Shown here piece by piece: positions 59,459 to 64,000 of a DNA stretch of 64,000 nucleotides. This DNA is from Metaphire vulgaris (taxonomy: Eukaryota; Annelida; Clitellata; Crassiclitellata; Megascolecidae): the NCBI GenBank assembly GCA_018105865.1, contig CM030866.1, positions 1,616,091-1,680,090 on the forward strand, read 5' to 3'. Within the stretch, counting starts at the first letter, position 1. Each line of letters opens with the position of its first letter. The notes under the pieces were generated by a model. It was given only the letters and a program-made list of their open reading frames with translations, was not told where the DNA came from and searched no databases. The translations under genes were made by a program, and so were the position numbers.

Positions 59459-59800
59459 TCACAGTCCCCTCAGGAACAGACCAGTAGCATGCTGAACGAT
59501 TCTTTTCCAATTTTCGCGGTCCCCTTGTGCCGCATGTATTGCCTCTCCAAGATTTAATCCCGTCCACTCTCTGATGTCGTCGAACCATCGTCTTCTGGGC
59601 CTTCCAGGAGGGCGTGTTCCCTCCATTGTTCCCTCCATTGCAACGTTCAGAATTCTCTTCTCCTCCATGCGAATGACATGACCAAACATCTGGAGCTTCC
59701 TTTCTTTGATTGTGTTTATCACATCGCTGTCGATCCTGATTCTTCTCCTTACTTCTTCATTCGTGATTTTCATTCCCCGCCATATCTTAAAGTAATTTAG
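59459..59800 (-). pseudogene. LINE reverse-transcriptase protein, C-terminal fragment
   Basis: The minus strand codes NEEVRRRI, KERKLQMFGHVIRMEEKRI, then GTRPPGRPRRRWFDDIREW and a C-terminal WKRIVQHATGL. This is the standard C-terminus of endonuclease/RT proteins of LINEs, a different family from the CR1-like copies. The upstream part is lost or out of frame (about 59775). The (TGA)n tail follows directly. Confidence 0.85.
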
Positions 59801-60034
59801 TTGATAACGTCAACTCCACAGCACTTTTCAACATGAACCTCAGTTTCTCAGAAACAGTGCTAGCAATTATGGAATTGAATAATTATGCAATTACTTTTTA
59901 GTAATGGTAAAGCAATGAAACAGCTTCAAGCAAATTGAAATCATATAGCAGCTAAAACGTTTGCTCTCTAGCATAAATGTAACGTTTACAACAATCAACA
60001 ATATAAAAAGTGATTACATTTGGCAAAAAAAAGC

Positions 60035-60036
<2 letters not shown>
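59801..60036. other. Spacer
   Basis: AT-rich, nothing recognised. Confidence 0.3.

Positions 60037-60107
<71 letters not shown>
60037..60107. repeat. (TA)n microsatellite
   Basis: About 35 TA units; the mariner-like MITE at 60108 is inserted at its right edge, using TA as target. Confidence 0.95.
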
Positions 60108-60110
<3 letters not shown>

Positions 60111-60183
60111 GGTGGCGCAAAAAAAACCGGGCTAGTCACATTTAGGTTTGCATTTAATATAGTCCGGTTTTTGCGCCACCCTG
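60108..60183. mobile_element. Mariner-like hairpin MITE (76 bp)
   Basis: Ends CAGGGTGGCGCAAAAAAAACC and TTGCGCCACCCTG; left flank TA, right flank mutated to GA. Almost identical to 28194-28270. Confidence 0.8.
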
Positions 60184-60222
60184 GATGTATAGGCTTATTG
60201 TGTTTTTATGTATGATTTATTA

Positions 60223-60529
60223 AGGTCCATCCAAGTAGAAGGCCTACGTACGTTGGATCTTGGAGATTTTGCGTCTACGATGCGCAGTGTTTTATCCAGG
60301 TCTGTTAGAGGTGAGATTCTCCCGTCCCCAAAAAACTCCTCAAAATTCCCCCTAAATTTTAGCACTGGCGCAAATTTTTGCATTGAACTGCGTCTCTTCC
60401 CCTCCAACTAAGTTAATTTCCCCTCCCCCAAAACCCATGGTGTCTGGATAAAACATTGACGGTGTGTGGGGTTTGGGGACGGGGGTTAAAAATATGCCTT
60501 TTCTGCCTACGTACTATATGGATGAACCC
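60223..60529. mobile_element. TWA-type MITE with TTA duplication
   Basis: Starts AGGTCCATCC, ends TACGTACTATATGGATGAACCC; TTA on both sides (60220-60222, 60530-60532). The right end is that of the family at 14333 and 15262. The interior differs. Confidence 0.55.
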
Positions 60530-60727
60530 TTAGTGAGTAATGAAAAACTGTAATAAAAGCTACGCATATCGAATCTCTTGAATAATATCACCTTCATTCA
60601 ACCCCGCCCACACACGAAAATAATTACCATCGCTTTTGTGCAAATTCCACGACTGATCCAATACTGAATAGATGGACCTCCCTCTTGTCTATGTCAATCA
60701 TATGTGGACTATACAGCAGCAGCGGCG

Positions 60728-60960
60728 TAGCCAAGGGAAGGATGGTGGGTTGTGGGCTAAACCCCCTTTTGTTTGGCCGACCAAACAAATTTCATTGCGT
60801 ATTATTTTTCTGTGGATAGAGGGTCGCCAAAATCGTGTTTAAGGTAGCAAAAAGAGAAAATGCAAAAAAATGAATATAGTTGTATTGCCTGCCCCTCGCG
60901 CTCATATAGGCCTGCCTACATATCTATATTATAACTGAGTAACCAAGTAAAATACAGTAG
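60728..60960. repeat. GGCGTAGCC-type transposon fragment
   Basis: Starts CGGCGTAGCCAAGGG; contains GTTTAAGGTAGCAAAAAG and GAATATAGTTGT, shared with 4880-4935. Confidence 0.45.
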
Positions 60961-60983
60961 TAGGTCACGACTTTTTTGCTTTG

Positions 60984-61127
60984 GGGCTGTCCATTAATTA
61001 CGCCAACAATTTTTGGGCAATTTTTGACCCATCCCCTCTTGTCAGCAACTGGCAACTTTCAGTGACCCCTATAATTATGCCAACAAGTTTTTACCCCCCC
61101 CCCCCGTATTATTATTTGGATGGACCC
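60984..61127. mobile_element. MITE related to the TWA family
   Basis: Starts GGGGCTGTCCATTAATTACG, ends TTATTTGGATGGACCC. The ends are inverted but the target duplication is not clear. Contains a 13-bp C run. Confidence 0.5.
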
Positions 61128-61200
61128 TATGGCCAGAAATGAATCACCGAAAACGATTTGAAGATTTATTGGACTTGATACCAAACCTTAACCAGACAGA

Positions 61201-61348
61201 CATGGGCGTCCGCAGAAATTTTTCCAGGGGGGTGCAAAACAATGTTTTGTGACGAAAGAAACAGGCAATTTTACTTTTTTCATGACTCCACAATTTTTCC
61301 AGGGGGGGTACAATTGCATCCCCTTGCACCCCCCTCCGGACGCCCATG
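61201..61348. mobile_element. hAT-like MITE with perfect 8-bp target duplication
   Basis: Ends CATGGGCGTCCG and CGGACGCCCATG, perfect inverted 12-mers. Flanks CAGACAGA at 61193-61200 and 61349-61356. An internal direct repeat of about 15 bp (TTTTTCCAGGGGGG) occurs twice. Confidence 0.9.
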
Positions 61349-61541
61349 CAGACAGACATAATATCAACGATCTCATTATGACAACAGCAGGTGGTTTAAC
61401 TAGGCCTATTAGTTAGAGCAAGCAAAAACGACTGTCTGTGGTGCTTTGGGTTTTGTACAGATCGACTTTTGAAGAGTTTGTAGATTCCGTCCTGCAGAAG
61501 GAGGATTTCAAGGATTTCAAGGATTTCATCCCTTGAGACTT

Positions 61542-61598
61542 TTACGATAGTCCTATGTTGTTTTCGGTGTGTGTTTTCTGTGTGTGAGTTGCTCGATC
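61542..61598 (-). CDS. Tentative last exon of the lamin-tail gene
   Basis: Acceptor TTTGTTACCTTCAG before 61598; in the required phase 0 the frame runs 18 codons to TAA at 61542-61544. The short, polar, Thr-rich sequence has no recognisable motif. An exon between here and 62446 may have been missed. Confidence 0.35.
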   Translation of the reverse strand, partial: DRATHTQKTHTENNIGLS

Positions 61599-63754
61599 CT
61601 GAAGGTAACAAAATCTAAATAGCATACAGACCGCCCACCGCAATTTGACTAGCACACAGTGGCGGCTCCAGGATTTGACAAGTGAGGGGGTGACAACTTA
61701 CTGTATATGCATGGGGCCAATTATTTTTCACAAACCTCGACTCGTCTGGTTGCTTAGAAAGAGTGCACAAAAGTAGGCCAATTGGGGCACTGGTCGGGCC
61801 AGGTATTCAATAGGGGCACGCACCCAGACCCCCCCCCCCCACATGAGGAACCGCCTCTGTTGGCGCAGAGTCTGTAGAATTTAAAAGATTCCGCATTGAA
61901 TATATTTAATTCCAACGCTTCGTGTCCGCCAAGTCTCAGTGTTTATTCTAGCCACCTTGACATTGGGGGGGGGGGGGTTGAAATGCTTGGGGGGAGCAAG
62001 ATTTGTCTCTCCAGGCTTTGGGGGGGGGGAATTTCCATCCCCAAGCCAACATATACAAATTTTGGGGGATTTCAAAACTGGGGGATCCCCCCCTCCAAAC
62101 AGGCCTAGCATAAACACTGCCCAAGTCTCCAAATCTTCACTCTTCTTCGTTCAATCGCTATTATAACTTCGAAGCAATATTAGGCCTATCATGCAGCAAA
62201 TGGATCTTTTTTTAGGGTACTCGTCGTTTTATTGACAAGAATTTTCTGTTAAACACGAAATCGAAAACGATATTCATAAACGTAACCTTCTCCTAGGCCG
62301 CTAGGCTCTGTTGGACGGCTAAGCTATGGAATGTAACGGTGGGCCTATCTTGGTTCCGTCCCCCCCAACTTTTTAACAAAGTTTACGCCTCTGACGATAT
62401 TTAAAACCTGTAACTTATTTGAACTATACTGTAGAGCCTATATACCTCTCCACGCACGTTGACCAGCTTCGTAACTATGCTGCTGCCCAAGCCCCACGAC
62501 GGTTCGTGATATTCCAGATCGGTTGTGGGAGACGACCCGGGGGGTCTTGAGCCCCTGGCCCAGACCTGAAAGATCACGCTACAATCTAACCAGATGTCCA
62601 CTCGGATTCAGAGGCGCAGCTAGGAATTTGATTTGGGGGTATAATGTGATCTGGCGGGGTATACATCTGTAAACACTTTGAAAATCTTTAAAAACGCACT
62701 AAAAATTATAAGGTAGCCTGGCTTTTTTGGTGGGGGATATATACCGATATACCCCCCCCCACCCCGTCGCTACGCCCCTGCTCGGATTGTACAGGGAGAA
62801 AAAGTTCTGTGTCGCTATAGTACGTGACGTGGACTGGAGCTTTGGGAGCTCTTCACAAGATTTAATTTAGGCCTATAACGGACTCGGTTGTTATATATCG
62901 TAAGCCTATGCTCTGATATAAGATACCGTTACATTACCGTAATGTACAGCTGTAGACCTACTGTTCCATTTGACGAGTATTCGTGATAACCGAGCCCGTT
63001 ATAAACGAAGTTCTACTGTATACTGGTTATGTCAGGGCGATTTTATAATGGGCTATATAATGTTTGAAATAAGGAAAAAGTTCAAAGGTCAAAAGGAGGT
63101 CACAGATCATCTTCAGTTCTCTTCTGTATAGTGCTGGTACTAGCCACGTTGAAGGCTAGTTGTTTTATTTGAGGATTTTAATAAGAATGGATGAAAACCT
63201 ACGGTATCGTCGATACGTGTTGAACATTAGTCAGGACTGGAACTGAGTAAGAGATTAAGAAGTCGTACAAGTGGATTGCAACTTTCACAGGTTAGACAGG
63301 GACGTCATTTGGGGGGGCAGAGGGGGCGAGGGCATTTGCCCCCCCCTGATTTTGAGGGAAAAAATTTTTCGCCAATGTTTGTGTTATTTAGATTTTCACG
63401 CCCTAAAGGAGTGCTTGATGGTGTCGAGTAATTTGAAGTAACTATAAGTAACTACTATAACTAACGGCTAACGGTGAAAATTGGCTGACAAACAAAAAAA
63501 AGGTCGTCAGCTTTTTGGCAAACTTGTTGTAACTTGTCAGGTCGAAAGTGTTTTGCCCCCCCCTCCCTGAAAAACAGTGAAATGACGTCTCTGAGGTTAG
63601 ATAATTAATTTGAGATAATAATTTAGGGAGTGACCAATAAATTACTTGCCCGGATCTTGCTCATTGGCGCCAATACGAAGGATTCGAAGGCGAATTCTCC
63701 CCTGTCTGATCCGTCGACGTTACGCCGGATTCTCCAGCCGCTCAGGTCTTCGTC
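61542..63754 (-). CDS. Lamin-tail-domain gene, 3' part (partial)
   Basis: Exons 63650-63754, 62446-62565 and, less surely, 61542-61598. The first two join in phase 0 and code an Ig-like lamin tail domain: DEDLSGWRIRRNVDG, EFAFESFVLAP, then VWARGSRPPGSSPTTDLEY and SWGLGSSIVTKLVNVRGE. These align with the lamin motifs (LGGWRLKRQ, YKFTPKYVLKAG, TVWA, PPTDLVWK, SWGTG, ALVN..GEE). The domain occurs in nuclear lamins, invertebrate cytoplasmic intermediate filaments and LMNTD proteins; the rod-coding exons would lie right of 64000, so the type cannot be decided. The tentative last exon ends without a CaaX box, which would argue against a B-type lamin. The introns are loaded with MITEs. Confidence 0.8.
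61657..61859. mobile_element. hAT-like MITE, decayed
   Basis: Starts CAGTGGCGGCTCCAGGATTTG, ends GGAACCGCCTCTG. Same family as 12133-12326. Flanking 8-mers CTAGCACA and TTGGCGCA match 5/8. Confidence 0.6.
61937..62120. mobile_element. hAT-like MITE with 8-bp target duplication
   Basis: Ends CAGTGTTTATTCTAG and the inverted CTAGCATAAACACTG. Flanks CCAAGTCT at 61929-61936 and 62121-62128 (one extra C at the right end). Long G runs inside. In an intron of the lamin-tail gene if the last exon is right. Confidence 0.8.
62446..62565 (-). CDS. Lamin-tail gene exon (second half of the domain)
   Basis: Acceptor GATCTTTCAG before 62565, donor GAG|GTATAT. 120 nt, phase 0 in and out. Codes VWARGSRPPGSSPTTDLEY ... 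SWGLGSSIVTKLVNVRGE. Confidence 0.85.
62609..62780. mobile_element. hAT-like MITE with perfect 8-bp target duplication
   Basis: Ends CAGAGGCGCAGCTAGG and GTCGCTACGCCCCTG. Flanks CTCGGATT at 62601-62608 and 62781-62788. Same end family as 6890-7154. It starts only 43 bp from the lamin-tail exon acceptor. Confidence 0.9.
62789..63296. other. Intron of the lamin-tail gene
   Basis: Single-copy-looking DNA between two MITEs; no exon recognised. Confidence 0.4.
63297..63593. mobile_element. hAT-like MITE with perfect 8-bp target duplication
   Basis: Ends CAGGGACGTCATTTG and AAATGACGTCTCTG. Flanks AGGTTAGA at 63289-63296 and 63594-63601. Carries GGCTGACAAACAAAAAA and TTGTCAGG motifs and long C/G runs. 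It ends about 50 bp from the downstream side of the 63650-63754 exon. Confidence 0.9.
63650..63754 (-). CDS. Lamin-tail gene exon (first half of the domain)
   Basis: 105 nt coding DEDLSGWRIRRNVDG ... FAFESFVLAPMSKIR. Acceptor GTTTCTTGAAAAG before 63754. The donor reads CGG|GCAAGT, a GC-type donor with otherwise strong consensus. Joins the next exon in phase 0. Confidence 0.8.
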
Positions 63755-63775
63755 CTTTTCAAGAAACGCCATTAA

Positions 63776-63847
63776 CCCCTTAACTGGGGACCCCGGATAT
63801 ATCCGTCCATTTTACATTGAGTTACAGTTAAATACACAGTTAAGGGG
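63776..63847. mobile_element. TTAA-flanked micro-MITE (72 bp)
   Basis: Sister of 20841-20912 and 27790-27861 with the same CCGGATATATCCG palindrome. Left flank TTAA (63772-63775); right flank mutated to TTAC. It lies just upstream of the lamin-tail exon acceptor. Confidence 0.85.
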
Positions 63848-64000
63848 TTACATTAATTCCCTTCCAGCCATGTCCATCTCCCCATCAAAGCCTGGAGTCT
63901 TGATAAAACACTGGTGTTATTCTTACAGAAATGCTGGTTAATGTATGGCAAACACTTTTCCTAATAATTATTGTGCACTTTGAGAGGGAGCAGAAGCTGA

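Overview
Eukaryotic, animal-type DNA: spliced genes with GT-AG introns (one GC-AG candidate), very dense short inverted-repeat transposons, many long trinucleotide and (TA)n runs, LINE fragments and one large satellite array. The gene complement and repeat style suggest a marine invertebrate deuterostome such as an echinoderm or hemichordate; this is an inference, as nothing in the window fixes the species.

Layout. 1-7.4 kb is repeat-rich, with one GC-rich island (about 3.85-4.55 kb) whose coding status is ambiguous. 7.45-10.33 kb (minus) is a long uninterrupted reading frame for a 959-residue protein of unknown function. 11.6-13.1 kb (plus) is a two-exon gene for a small secreted, cysteine-rich, probably GPI-anchored protein; its intron carries a hAT-like MITE with a perfect 8-bp target duplication. 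13.1-19.7 kb is intergenic and holds MITEs, a truncated CR1-like LINE and a 226-bp hairpin.

19.79-56.73 kb (minus) is one gene that I reconstructed exon by exon: a FERM-domain protein of the FRMD3/FRMD5 type, 13 coding exons, 572 residues, with all intron phases agreeing and a C-terminal membrane segment. Its first intron is about 27.5 kb and contains a satellite array (about 29.33-49.12 kb, about 58 copies of a roughly 341-bp unit, partly arranged as a dimeric higher-order repeat, with a 100-N assembly gap). Two diverged outlying monomers follow at 50.4-51.1 kb.

56.7-61.5 kb is intergenic with more MITEs and the end of a second LINE type. 61.5-63.8 kb (minus) holds the 3' exons of a lamin-tail-domain gene (lamin, intermediate filament or LMNTD-like) whose 5' part lies beyond the right edge; its introns are packed with hAT-like MITEs.

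The genes do not form an evident pathway. The most notable material is the repeat biology: (1) the intronic satellite; (2) six TTAA-flanked 71-74 bp elements that keep their length but not their interior sequence; (3) at least eight G-rich hAT-like MITEs with verifiable 8-bp duplications; (4) six 60-89 bp mariner-like hairpins; (5) LINE/SINE 3' ends that run directly into the trinucleotide microsatellites.
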